Shown: positions 22,401-33,480 of the stretch, in pieces
Layout of the letters: each line of letters begins with the position of its first letter
Position numbering within the stretch: position 1 is the stretch's first letter
Assembly: GCA_036320915.1 (NCBI GenBank)
Contig: JAXBDG010000009.1
Location: 310,001 to 374,000, forward strand
DNA length: 64,000 nt
Direction: 5' to 3'
Source of the DNA: Linnemannia elongata
Taxonomy: Eukaryota > Mortierellomycota > Mortierellomycetes > Mortierellales > Mortierellaceae
Notes under the pieces: model-generated
Database searches by the model: none
Told to the model about the DNA's origin: nothing
What the model saw: only the letters and a program-made list of their open reading frames with translations
Position numbers and translations under genes: made by a program

Positions 22401-24376
22401 TGACAAAGTCAACAATGTCTAGTATAATGTTTTGTCCATCTCCAGCAAAGACTCTAATAAAACAAACAGACACAACTCCTCTCCTTCTTTCTCGTAACTC
22501 TCCCTCTCTCCTCTTTCTCTCTCTCTCTCTATCTCTCTCTCTCTCTCTCTCATCCTAAAAATAAGCGACTGCAGAAGAGTTCTAGATACTCTCTTTGCTG
22601 AGCATTCTGGGGCTTGAATACCCATGCATACCCAGCGGAGGGGGGGGGGTATGTGAAGCAAAAAGGGGGACGCGGAATGATCCAGGACGGACGCGTTCCA
22701 AGTGTTTAAATTTCCGCATCAATCACTAACCAATAAAGATGCGTCCCTAAATGTCTGAGCACTGAGGATCAATTCTGTTGTCTCGGGTGGTCATCCCAGG
22801 CGATGATTTGACTCCATGTGCTGAGTGAGCAACGACAAATGATGGTGGCAACTATGTGGAGAAGATGGAAGGGGGAAGGGGAAGGGGAGAAATATGAAAA
22901 TGAAATGCAATTTTGCTTTTCAACAAGGCATATTTTCTCTTTAAGTATGCATGCCATAAAAACACGGAATGACTTTGATGAGCCGTCATATTTTGTCCCC
23001 AGCAGAGTGGGAGGCCATACACAATTAAGTTTTTGGCATGGCCTGTGGTAAGACATGCGAACACAAAATAAACCGCCGCCGTTTTTCGATGCGTGCGCGG
23101 AGAAAACGAGGGGACAACAGACGAAAGAGAAGGGGACAAGAGAAAAGTAAAAGAGGAAAGAAGGAGGCCGAAAAGCCCATCATGCATCATCCTTTTTAAA
23201 AAAATATTGGTTGATCTTGAAAACGACTAAGACAGATAGAAGAGAAATATATGCATCTAGGCCACTGTCCAAAAATGAAGAAACCAAAGATTGTCCTCGC
23301 CACCCTCAGTGTCTCTCTCGCTCACTTCACTCTCCTCTCCTTCCCACTATCTTCCTCCTTCTTTTCGTTAATCCACTAGTTTTCTTCGACACAATGTAAA
23401 TGGTCATGAGCTATCTACAATCGTAGGACGTGAACAAGCAGCCGTGCTGGATTTACACGGGTAGAAGCAAGTCCTTGAAGGACGTGCTAGATAAAAGGAC
23501 ACAGGTCTTTCAAGATGAAGTAGGAACGAAGAGTCAACCTTCTTAGCTAGCTCTGCTCTACTTGTTTACTTCACATCGTAACCTGGAAAAGAAATATAAA
23601 GGAGACAGAAGTGAACATGAAAGCTAAGAGCAAGAGTAAAACGACTTCATTTTGTCACAAAGTGCAAACAAACAATAGCTTCAAGACCCCCCACTTCTTC
23701 CTCCTATTCTCACTTTACTTACTACTCGACTTTCTATGCTTCCATTCATTTAACGCACCGATTGAGATCATTTACTTTACAACAACCCTGCAAATGAAAT
23801 GGTCAATCAGCCGCCTACCAGAACAGTAAGATAGGAAAACCCCAAACTCGACCTTGACTATGCTCAATGCTGCTGTGCTGCCGTCTATCCCCTTGTGAGT
23901 AAAGAGAAATCGAAAAGGGGTCATCGTGAGAGTGTTGGAAACATCGCTCAGGGGACGGCGAAAGAGGGAGAGGAGTGTGAGAAGAAGACCTTGGAATCAG
24001 ATCCATGTGTGTTTGTGGTTGTCGATATTGAGGTGATCCTGTTGTTTTCCTCTACAATCCCACAGCAGGCAGCAACATAGTTATCCCTTTCTCGTTTCTC
24101 CCTCTCCCTCCTTGCCCTTATTTTAATTCGTTGTTCTTCCCTTCTCGCAAGAAACCCCCTTCCTCTCCTCCCCTCTTTCATCTCGTCATGATCCCCGATC
24201 AGAATTATACGTTTTGTCACTGGAGTCTCATGGCACTTTCGCATTGACCATACGATCAAGTGAAAGCAGTAAAATACAAAGATGCAAGGACCCTCGCCGT
24301 TCCTCGTATTTCTGTCTCCTCAGCCCTTGACTTTTCACAAAACAAAAAAAAAGCTTCCCTTTCTTTGTCTCTAAAA

Positions 24377-24421
<45 letters not shown>

Positions 24422-25314
24422 CCTTGGTTCATCGTTTCGCATCTCTCCATTTTTGCTATGTTAACCTTCGATCCAATCTAGGTCGAAGGCAATTACCAAT
24501 CAAGCATATGGGTTTTAAATGCAATAATGCAATATGCAACTTTAACCTATCGTATCCCCTCGATGAGAAAGATTTTAGCGACATTTATGTCGCTAAAACT
24601 ATCGGGGAGATAAAAAAAAAAATGCATTTCATTCATTCTCTCTCTATTGCTTGATCAACAGTTTCGTTCAGGCTTGGTTTTGCGGTGCTATGGGTCTTCT
24701 CTATCTCACGTCGAAAAAGCCTGAATACAAAGCGATCGACCACACGAAGAGAGTGACACAGAATGACAAGAAATGAACGCTTGGATACGAGCAAAAAGGA
24801 CGGCCAGACATCTTATATTCGGCAATACCGAAGCCTTTATCTTCGGAGAAGGAAGGAACATATCCTTGTTTCTGGTGTTGTCGTCGTCGTCGCTTCGCTC
24901 GAGTCTCTGAGGGAAACATCAACAGCCAAAATAATTCAATGATCAATAAAGGGATGAGAGGAAGAAAAAAGGAAAAGGGAGGAAGGGAACACCATAATCA
25001 TATCCAACGATCGCGACGCGTTTTGCTTTGATTTGATAACGAAAAAGAGGGAGAGAGAGACACCGCAATGCGATGTGGCAATCAGTACGTCCTTGACGAG
25101 TATGGCAAAATCGTGTTTTGAAAAATAGGCCACGTAGTAGAAACATGTCGATTTATTGATAACGCTGGTGGATGAGGAAGAAAAGAATTTATAATGACGC
25201 GACGAAAGGCCTTTGGTATGATTGGAAAATAAAAAAAAGAAAAAAAAAGAGTAGAAACAGGCATCGTCGACATCCAAAAGGCAATCACCGGGAACACGAC
25301 TTGTCATCGTCCAT
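19491..25314. other. 5.8-kb stretch without a recognised gene
   Basis: About 19760-21120 is strongly purine-rich on the plus strand, the presumed CT-rich leader/promoter of the divergent MFS gene. A TC microsatellite lies at about 22500-22555 and a 42-base T-run at 24380-24421. A 12-bp palindrome lies at 24573-24598. The remainder looks non-coding; no frame resembles a protein family I know. Confidence 0.6.
24573..24598. repeat. 12-bp perfect stem, 2-base loop palindrome
   Basis: TTTTAGCGACAT, loop TT, ATGTCGCTAAAA. Outer arms CCCC(T)CGAT and ATCGGGG extend the fold, and an A-run follows. Function unknown; it could be a small hairpin RNA, a MITE core or an extruded cruciform. Confidence 0.7.
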
Positions 25315-27699
25315 TTATGCAGAGACCTCGACCTCCTGGGCAGCAACAGGGATCTCTCCTGCAGTGTTGGCGTCGGCCTCAACCAACGTATCCAACAACG
25401 GACTGCCTCCGACTGCAATCTCTCCAAAGCTCTCCTCCTGCTCAACCTTGACAACATCCTTGGTCGACAACACCAATAGCTCAAAGAACAGCTTGGCTGC
25501 ATCTGTGCGAGTCGGCCTCTGCTGAGTGGGAATGGATCCTGCCAAGAGCTCAGAAAACTTGACACGAGAGCTGTTATCTTTGTTCGCCGCAGAGCTGGCA
25601 GTGGCCATGCTGGAGGTGCGGGTGGCACGCTGGGGGGCCTCAACCTCAGTACCATCCTTTTTAGACTTGAGTCCCTGCTGGACAAGACGCATGGTCTGGA
25701 TAGCAGAGGTCGAAAAGACAGTTCCGTGAAGCTCCTTGGTGCTGACAGCGGGTCCGCTACTCTCATCCTGATCCTGGAATAAGGTGCTCCTGCCCTTGCC
25801 CTTGGCGGCTGTAGTCAAAGTGGCATCAATGTTCTCAGTGTCGTCTTTCTCGTCGGCGTGAGCTCTGGTGATGTCCTTTTGAGGAGAGTCCAACTGGAAA
25901 CCTTCGAACAAATCTCCTGCTGGTGCTGGTGGGGGTGTCATTTGGTGAATTCCGAACTCGGGTACGTTAATCTCATCCACCCATGCGCCAACGTTATCGT
26001 CCTGCCAATGAGCCGCTTCGGCAGCAGGTGCTGGCTGGTCAATCTGAAGACGGCGAGAGAACATGCTTGCCAACTCGGGCACCATCGATCCTCCCATAAC
26101 GCGGGGTCCAGCAGAGCAGTCGAGCAAATATCCTGCCAATCCACCGTGCGCCATGTCCTGCTCAATTTGTTGAAGTCTCAGCATCTTGCGCGAGCGAGGC
26201 AGCATCTCGTGCTCCACCAAGAGACCTTCTGCAACAAGATCTCCGTTGGCTCCAAGCAACATATCCTGAGCGACCTCGGTCTCGTGATCAACCATCAACT
26301 TGCGCTTCTTGATCATGGGTTGTCTATCCTGAGCACCTCCTGCAGGTGCTCCCTCGACATCAAATGCATCACCAAAGTCGGAAAGCTGGCGCTCCCTGTC
26401 CTGAGGAGCCATTCCATCCTGGAAAATAGGTTGTTCCTCCACGGATCGTGCGACACTTCCAGCGCGCTCCACCGATCCGAGACGCATGGTGTCTTTGCCT
26501 CCCTCCTCCATCATAGCAAAAGGATCCACACTGACCGAGCGACGGGTAGCTTCACGACGACCAACTTCGATCTCCAAATCATCCCGGCGATGGGGGCGCT
26601 TCATGAAATCAAAGTCAGCCTCGTCTCCAAACAAGTCTAGATCCAGCGCATCATCGTCCCCTCCCAAATCAAAGTCCATTGTGCTGTATCCTCCTCCTCC
26701 AATGCGGTTCATCGAGTTCCTGCCGACCTCAATGTCCAATCCAAGATGACGACGTCCGTTATCCAGACCATAGTTGGTTCCACCTGCTGCAAAGAGGTCG
26801 TCCTCGTTGCCGTCCTCCATCAGATTGCTATCCTGTGCACGAGTTGCGTGGTTGAGTTTGGGGTTGAGGCCCCAGGCGTCAATGTCGATTGTCTGAGCAG
26901 GCATCAAAAGGTCAAACTCAGTCATGGCGTCAGGAACAGTGATGGCGTTAAAGGCGGCCCTGGAGCGGTTGCCTGGGAGGTCGCCCATATCTCCATCGAG
27001 CATCAAAAGATTGCTGTCGCCCTTGCTGTTGGCATCGGACCTGAAGGCGACCTTGATCTTGACGAGAGCCTCGTTACAGTCCTCCAACAGATACTTGGTC
27101 TTGCGAGAGTAGATCCTGGCGACACCGAGCAAGAGCTGACCGGAAAGACGGAGGGCCATGGGGGCCTGGTCTGCACCCATAATGGCGTCTATTTCGCGAT
27201 TATTTAGATTGATAATTTTTTGTTTCGTTAGGTGTGATGAGACAAAAAAGCAAAATGCTGCAGAAACAACAGTGACGACGGCGTCAATTGTGTTTGTCCC
27301 TGTCCATATGTTGGCGTATTTCTCTCACACTTTGAACTCGTGTCGAGGAAAAAAAAATAAACAAACAGTCTGATTGTAAAGAAGCCTCTCATCCACAACA
27401 TAAGTACTCGCGTTTTTGGACAATCAGTTCACTGTTAGACTATTGACAAGACAGGGTACGTGGAAGCTGAGTATCCTACCCCTACTGTTGAATGCATAAA
27501 CAAGAGTGCGGAAGAAAGAAAAAAAAATAGGATGGAGGCGTGCAGGGTCGTGTTGTTGTCTGTTTTGTTAATTACCAACAGAATTGTTAAGGTTGGTCTG
27601 CAGGAACTGATTCTTGGACAGCTTGCGCTCCCAGTGGGCGGCGAGCCAGACCTTGGCCAGGGGGCCCTTCTTGGAGAGGATGGCCTCGGAGTAGAACAT
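25315..27699 (-). CDS. RAD21: Cohesin kleisin subunit Rad21/Scc1
   Basis: Kleisin subunit that closes the SMC1-SMC3 ring for sister-chromatid cohesion and DNA repair in the nucleus. Exons 27576-27699 and 25315-27188 join in phase, giving 665 aa. The N-terminus MFYSEAILSKKGPLAKVWLA continues into AAHWERKLSKNQ and RIYSRKTKYLLEDC, the Rad21/Rec8 N-terminal domain (residues 1 to about 100) that binds the SMC3 neck. The middle is long and acidic and contains candidate separase sites that I cannot assign. The C-terminal winged helix (KLFFELLVLSTKDVVKVEQ, about 600-640) would bind the SMC1 head. The somatic rather than meiotic (Rec8) form is favoured by the N-terminus. Confidence 0.95.
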
Positions 27700-28219
27700 G
27701 GCTCAGCTGTATATGTATGTTATGTCGCGCTCCTGGCTGTTTGTTGTTGTTGTTTTGTTGTTTTGTGATGTAGTGCGAGTCGCTTGCAAGTGGGGGTTAT
27801 AGTAATGTGCAAGTGAGCTGTTGTTGGCAAGGCTGAGCAAAAAGGGTGTAGCAAAAGTGGAAGATGCCAGCAAGCAAGCAAAGGAAGGATGGAGAAAAAA
27901 AGAGGTGAATGTGGAGAGGTGGTAGGAGGGCAAGAGGTGAAAAACAACACTGGCCCCATCCATGTGGAAATTATGCAGTAGTGACTTTTTTTTTGTTGTT
28001 GTTTGTTCCAATCTCACATCTCAGAGTGCGCACAAAGGACGCGATTTGGTGGCAACACACAGGCACATCAGATAGTAATATGTTCTTCTTCTTTATTTCA
28101 ATCTTTCATTCAGAGAGTACAAAGAAGCCAAGATGAAAGCAAGAAGAAGGTAATGTCTATAGCAAAGCTGTCATAAAAAAGGCAATAGGGCACCATAGCA
28201 ACAAGGAGAAAGCAGTTTT

Positions 28220-29253
28220 CTACGATTTGACAGCAATGGGGGTCTCACTGGCGGGCAAGGGCTGTGATTTTTCGTTGTCCTCAGCATCCTTCGACATCAA
28301 CTTGCGGCCACAATCCCTGAGCGAGTTTAAGAAGGCTAGAAAAGGTGGGTGAAGAAAAAGCAAGCGAGAACAAAGAGTAATTGGTTGTTAGACATGAATC
28401 CAGCTCTCACTTTCTCGCACTTTCGCTCTCACTTTCTGATTCTGGACCTCAATTTCGAAACAAGGATTTGAAATAAAAAAAATACAGACAGACAGAACAG
28501 ACAGTCAGAGAGAAAGGACACTCACCAGGAACACCGGATTTAGCTGCCCAGTTGATAATGCTTGTTGGGATGTTTCCCTACAAAGAGACACACAGATAGT
28601 CATAATGCGACAGCAATATAGCATTAATGATCAGCTTGGCATTTCTCATGCATGCACCCTCACTCATTCGGATACACAAGGAATTCAGCAATGCAACAAA
28701 TCCAAACAGCCAGCGCAGAAACAATAGGGGCTAAGCCAAAACTCTTCTTTACCTTGGGGTTATCAAAGTACCCAAACCAAATATTACATCCCTTGCCATC
28801 CTCTGTGGGTTGGATAATAACATCCTGACGGAACTCGTCCACTCGCACAACTCCGGACTTCTCTGGCATTTTGTCATCCACCACACTCTTGCCATTGATA
28901 CAAACAACTCCACTGTCAAACTTTTGGACCCTCAACTCATACACATAGTCCCGAGGAGATAAAGGCCAGGGGAATTTGGCAACAAAATGGAGACGATCGT
29001 TATCGAGGGGTTGCCAACTTGACATGTTCTTGTCCCAGGTCTTGCGCAAGTCCAGATCAGTGTAGGCTCGCAGGAGGTAGCGGACAGGAAGGTCGGGGTA
29101 TGATCCGAGGACCTTGTATTCCTTCAGAGCACTGCCGGTGACTGATCGGCGAAAGACTCGAAAGTTGGCAACCTCGGCAAAGACCTCCCAGTTCGACACA
29201 TCGGGCGTCTTGAGTTCCTCTAGGGCTTGGCTGACTTGAGTTTCGGTAAACAT
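28220..29253 (-). CDS. START-domain lipid-transfer protein (PCTP-like)
   Basis: Small START protein expected to bind one lipid, such as phosphatidylcholine, and move it between membranes. Exons 28753-29253, 28526-28577 and 28220-28335 join in phase to give 222 aa, nearly all START domain. Recognisable parts are WEVFAEVANFRVFRRSV, YLLRAYTDLDLRKTWDK, FPWPLSPRDYVY (the conserved PLS-RD segment) and IWFGYFDNPK followed by GNIPTSIINWAAKSGVP, the C-terminal lid helix. No signal peptide or membrane segment. The fungal ligand is unknown. Confidence 0.9.
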
Positions 29254-29754
29254 TTTGATAGTTGTTAATTTTGTGGGTAGTTGTTGACTGTGGTGACAAG
29301 GAAATGAAGTAAAAAAGGACCAATTGGATGAGTGGGGAGGGGATATGGATCGATTGCTATTGAAAATGAAGAAGAGAGAAAGAAAGAAGAAAAGAAGTTG
29401 TTTTCTCCTTTTATCGTGACTTCTGACCGAACAAGCGGACCTGGCTATTTTTTGTTCCCGCTCACACTCACGCTCACCTCTTCGTTGTTCATATTCATGC
29501 ATTCTCTGATATGGAGGTCGTCAGACTGACACACGCCGGCGCAAACAAAACAAACAGAATTACATAGCCATCTGCGAAAGTGCTGCAAAAATAAAAATAA
29601 GGAGATAGGCTGTGTGTGCACACGGACAAAAAGGAAAAATGAAATGAGCGAACAGGCACAGAGATCTTGGACACGATGCAGCAGCAAAGCACTACAACAA
29701 CTTCAAAGAGTCTCAAAAAAGAACTCCTGATTGAATCAGGAGATGATGATCTAG
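29254..29754. other. START gene leader and spacer
   Basis: No gene seen. AG-rich DNA at about 29360-29400 is the probable leader of the minus-strand START gene. The right end contains the CTCCTGATTGAATCAGGAG hairpin of tRNA-Lys copy 4. Confidence 0.55.
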
Positions 29755-29827
29755 CGCCCAACGTGGGGGTCGAACCCACAGCCTTCAGATTAAGAGTCTG
29801 ACGCTCTACCGATTGAGCTAGCCGGGC
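29755..29827 (-). tRNA. tRNA-Lys (CTT), copy 4
   Basis: 73 nt, same mature sequence as copies 1-3. The 3' hairpin and adjoining T-rich stretch (TTCTTTTTTGAG on the minus strand) are kept. The 5' flank is more diverged but retains TCACGTGCAAGG. On its 5' side the flank ends in a 43-base A-run (29933-29975). Confidence 0.95.
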
Positions 29828-29929
29828 TAGATGACTCTGATGACGATTCTAATTCTAGAACAGTTTTATTTAGTAGCCTTGACCTTGCACGTGACATTCT
29901 ATAAGTGCAAGGTCGCCAGACGGGTGCAA

Positions 29930-29978
<49 letters not shown>

Positions 29979-29995
29979 AGTACGATAAACAAGCA

Positions 29996-30086
29996 CGTAA
30001 GTCTGTAGTCCCTTTTACCTCCAAATGCCTCCTTTGTTCTGTTTGTCAGAGAAATAAAATTGTGTACGAAAAAAAAAAAAAAAAAA
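29996..30086 (+). mobile_element. 5'-truncated retroposon with perfect 12-bp TSD
   Basis: A 3' fragment of the poly-A family (GTCTGTAGTCCC, CAAATGCCTCC, CAGAGAAATAAAATTGTG, A-tail of 17) is flanked by GATAAACAAGCA at 29984-29995 and 30087-30098. Truncation, A-tail and exact target-site duplication are the signature of LINE-driven target-primed insertion. It sits 5 bp beyond the right duplication from the stop codon of the minus-strand TVP38-type gene, i.e. in its 3' UTR. Confidence 0.88.
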
Positions 30087-30103
30087 GATAAACAAGCAGG
30101 TTT

Positions 30104-31765
30104 TTATTTGGTCTCTCTGCTAGAATTCGACGCATAATGCCCAGGCTGGGAATAACCTTGAGCAGCATCCATCTCCGGAACATGCCCCGTTGGTACTCCA
30201 GTATACTTGTGAGGCGTCACCTCCTCCAGATCAAAGCTATCCTGATCTGTTTGTTCGTTGCTACCAGAGCTATGTTGATGCTGTTGCTGTCGCCCCAATC
30301 CAACAGTCTCCTCCTCTTCCTCGCTCTCGTCCGGTGCCAGTCCTGCATTGATTCTTTCGATTCTCCGGACCGTGTGCCGATAAATATACCATCCGACAGC
30401 CAGGGCGATGATAATCCCGAGAATGTTCATACCCCATTTGAGGACACGGTCCTTGCCCACAATAGTAGGATCAGCCAGGCTGGAGATGTTGTGCCCGATG
30501 AAAATTGGGATGAAGAGACGAGGAGTCGACATTGTTGTTGCCAGGATGAACTTCCAGTAGGGTAACAGAGTCATGGCTCCAAAGTACGCGTTGAGCACTA
30601 TTACGTCAGAAGTGGAGCCACCGAGGATATGTCAGCAAAAATAATGTGACAGAACTGAGTCTGCAGAATGACATATGCAATTGGATGCAAGGACTCACCT
30701 GCAAACGGAAATGACGACAATCGAATCAAGAACAGGATCTAGGTTTGTTCACAAATGATGTTTGATGTCAGGACGATTTTGACTATGCAGGGTCCTGTTC
30801 ATTATTAGGTCAGCCATAGACAGTCCCCCATGCTTACAAAAAGGCCATCTTTGCTAACTGCCTTGGACATCTCCTTGAACTCGATGTTATGCCCAAGCTT
30901 GCGGTTGATATAGTTGTGGAACGCAAAACGATACAACCTATGGAGGAGTGCAACAGGAGGTCCGAAGAAATAGGTTCAGCACACCTAAACGACTTTCTCA
31001 ATCATTCCATTTCATGTTTTTTAAAAAGAGTCAATGTGTTACCAAAAGCAAATGGACGCTCCGACGATATCGCCCACAAATGCTGGCAAGAATCTATGAG
31101 CAAATGATGATCAGTGACCATGTTAGCAACAATGTAACACAAGCTGGCAACACTACTCCTGCTTCTCCATGATAAGTCGAGTTCACGTACCCTTTCGGAA
31201 TGCCATAGATGTATCCACAAAGCATCGAGACGACGCCATATCCTAGTAAAATAAAAATTGCAATCTCGTCTTAATACTAGCTCTCTTGTAAAATGAAAAG
31301 AGGCGCAAAGGGTAATAGTGAAAAGACTATTGCCTCAGCATGACAGAGAAAGGAAGAGAGAGAGAGAAAGAGAGAAAGAGAGAGAGAGTCGTACCAATGA
31401 GTGGAAAGATACATGTTGCAGCCATGATGCTGGATAGCACGGCAATACCGGCGCTGGATGTTCGGATGTATGACACGGCTGGTTCGAGGACTATAACAGA
31501 GAAGAGTCTTGGCTGTAAGTGTCAAGCCTGGACACATATTCAGCTCATGGATACCAAGCTGAGAAAGAAAGCGAAGCTATATACACGTACATTCAAAGAT
31601 CTGACGCTCAAAGACGAAAAAGACAACAATAAAGGCGCCAACAATGGCGACACCAACGCCAAAGGCGACCTTTTGAGCGGTGGAGGCCTCCTCTATCCGT
31701 TCTCTGATCGTCTTTACTTGTCGATAGGGCTGCGAGGGTGGTGGCGGCTGCGGTGATTGTGGCAT
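30104..31765 (-). CDS. TVP38: VTT-domain membrane protein (TVP38/TMEM64 family)
   Basis: Golgi/late-secretory multi-pass protein of the VTT (formerly SNARE-associated, DedA-like) family; such proteins are linked to lipid scrambling and vesicle traffic. Seven exons join in phase: 31591-31765, 31395-31490, 31191-31242, 31043-31093, 30838-30937, 30699-30738 and 30104-30597, giving 335 aa, near yeast Tvp38. A Pro-rich N-terminus precedes the first membrane helix (VAFGVGVAIVGAFIVVFFVF). The core shows GYGVVSMLCGYIYGIPKG, FVGDIVGASICFW and LIRLSSFPFAVLNAYFGA, typical of VTT; then a last helix (NILGIIIALAVGWYIY) and an acidic/Gln-rich tail. The exact compartment is inferred from homology. Confidence 0.9.
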
Positions 31766-32557
31766 TCTGTAGGTGTCCGCTGTCTGTTCGGGTTAAGAGA
31801 CAAATAAGCTTAGTTGCGATATGGTTTTGATGCAGCGTCTTTGTGTCGGTGGGCAAAGACACGACTGTTTTCTGTGTGAGTGGTGGTGCGAGAGTGTAAA
31901 GAGGGGTTAGAGTGTGAATGTGACGAGAAGAGAAGAAAGCAAAAAAAAGTGAGAAGATGAATGAGTGAGAGAGTTGAGAGTGGATGGAGTAGGCGATGAG
32001 TGAGTGGCAGGGAGGATGAAAGAAAGAGAGAGGAACTGTGAGAAAGTACGATGAGCAAAGAAATAAAACTGGGAGGAAAAAAAAGGGAGTGGAGAACTTG
32101 ACCGAGGGAAAGCAAATAGCGGACACACAGCCGCGGGTGAGATTGGCTGGCTCGTTTCCCTGCCTCACTCCTACTCGTTGAAGTGCGATTGAAACGCGGC
32201 TGTCGCTTTTCTTTTCTTCTCGTTGCAGGCGGCACGCGATGGGGTACAAAAAAACAACAGTAAATAAGCATTGGGCTCATTCATGGCGCCTACTTGCTCG
32301 TGCTGTGAACACCAAATTGTGTCTTCTTACCCTTTTTAAGTTGGCAATGAACCAACCCTAGTACACCATATCGCTTCCTCTTTCTTTTTTACGTTTGTTC
32401 ACAGACCGGAATCATGTGCGGCATACCTTATAAAAGGCGAAACAAAAGGTGACAATCCTTGTGATCATCACTGTTCCTTGAATGCATCTCACAACCTCAG
32501 GGACCAAAAAACACCGGCCTGGTTCCAGCAGAACCAGTGGCAAAAGAAAGGCATTAT
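31766..32557. other. TVP38 leader and spacer
   Basis: Purine-rich on the plus strand at about 31900-32110, i.e. a CT-rich leader for the minus-strand gene. No other gene recognised before tRNA-Ala. Confidence 0.55.
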
Positions 32558-32630
32558 TGGAGAACCTGGGCATCGATCCCAGTGCCTCTCGCATGCTAAG
32601 CGAGCGCTCTACCATTTGAGCTAGATCCCC
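32558..32630 (-). tRNA. tRNA-Ala (AGC)
   Basis: A 73-nt cloverleaf beginning GGGGATCTAGCTC. Anticodon arm CTCGC-TTAGCAT-GCGAG gives AGC, alanine. T arm CTGGG-ATCGATG-CCCAG, discriminator A. One T-T mismatch in the acceptor stem and A rather than T at position 54 are small oddities. Confidence 0.92.
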
Positions 32631-32727
32631 ATTTTAGGCTTTTTACTTGATAAATAGTCATTTTGGTTAGACATACATATACATCAGAATACTATCTTCT
32701 GCAATGTGTTTGCACTTAGGGAATTCA

Positions 32728-32761
<34 letters not shown>

Positions 32762-32779
32762 AGGGATACCCGCCAACAA

Positions 32780-33214
32780 GGGCGGGCGAGCCCACCATAA
32801 TGGTAAAGCTTCCCCCTCTCAGCGCGAGGGTCGTGGGTTCAGACCTACGAAGACACGCTCAATTAGGATTTGACGGTATTGCGCTAGCCTCCCCCTGTCC
32901 AGGAGGCCTGAGATGAAATAATTCTCAGACGCACAAAGTGCATGGACAGAGTGAGTATGCCCACTATATGGCTACGTTAACCTGGTGATGAGCCAGTCTG
33001 AATGCCGTGTGGAGCCAGCCAAATCGGCGGACCGCTTAGACAAACCTTTCAGTGTTCTAGTACATTCTGTCGGGTAACCGGCTTCCTGCACAAGCATACT
33101 AATATGCTTCTGTGCAAAGTACGCGCACCTAGTTTAGACTTAGATAACAAATATCGTGTACTGCACAAGATAGGCCAATTGTCAGAGGCAATTCTAGGAA
33201 TAAAAAAAAAAAAA
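32780..33214 (+). mobile_element. SINE-like element with tRNA-like head, 14-bp TSD
   Basis: Flanked by the direct repeat ATACCCGCCAACAA (32766-32779 and 33215-33228) and ending in an A-run (33202-33215). Near the 5' end, TGGTAAAGC resembles a Pol III A box. CCCTC-TCAGCGC-GAGGG folds like an anticodon arm with AGC in its loop, and GGTTCAGACC (32836-32845) resembles a B box followed by a T-arm-like stem. About 435 bp, no open frame of note. This is a second retroposon family, different from the AATAAA-bearing one. Confidence 0.85.
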
Positions 33215-33330
33215 ATACCCGCCAACAAACGGCTGTTAGACAGCCTGTTGGGAAGGAGGAGGTTAACACTGATGGAGAGGATGGGAAGAATCCCCTTCAT
33301 TGGTATCTAATTTTATTTTCTTCCGTTATT

Positions 33331-33480
33331 GCTGTGAAGAGCAGCGACAATTGTTGCGTAGAGCTAGGTTCCGGACCCGCATAGCATCTAGCGGATGGTG
33401 CATTGAAGAGTTGGTCTGCAATCCCCTTTACTTCCAAATGTCTTCTATGGTCTCTTTGTCAGAGAAATAAAATTGTGCAC
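33331..33480 (+). repeat. Poly-A retroposon family, copy d
   Basis: Near full length: AGAGCAGCGACAATTG at the start, GGTTCCGGACC core, GAAGAGTTGGTCTGCA, CAAATGTCTTC, and CAGAGAAATAAAATTGTGC at the 3' end. The tail is a C-run instead of an A-run. Confidence 0.75.

Noticed and set aside
22500..22555. TC-repeat and similar GA, CAA and poly-A/T tracts as functional arrays or CRISPR-like repeats
   Set aside because: Plain microsatellites without unique spacers; the genome is eukaryotic with spliceosomal introns.
25858..26640. 260-codon plus-strand frame opposite RAD21
   Set aside because: Shadow of the Rad21 coding sequence; no recognisable protein features and an arbitrary start.
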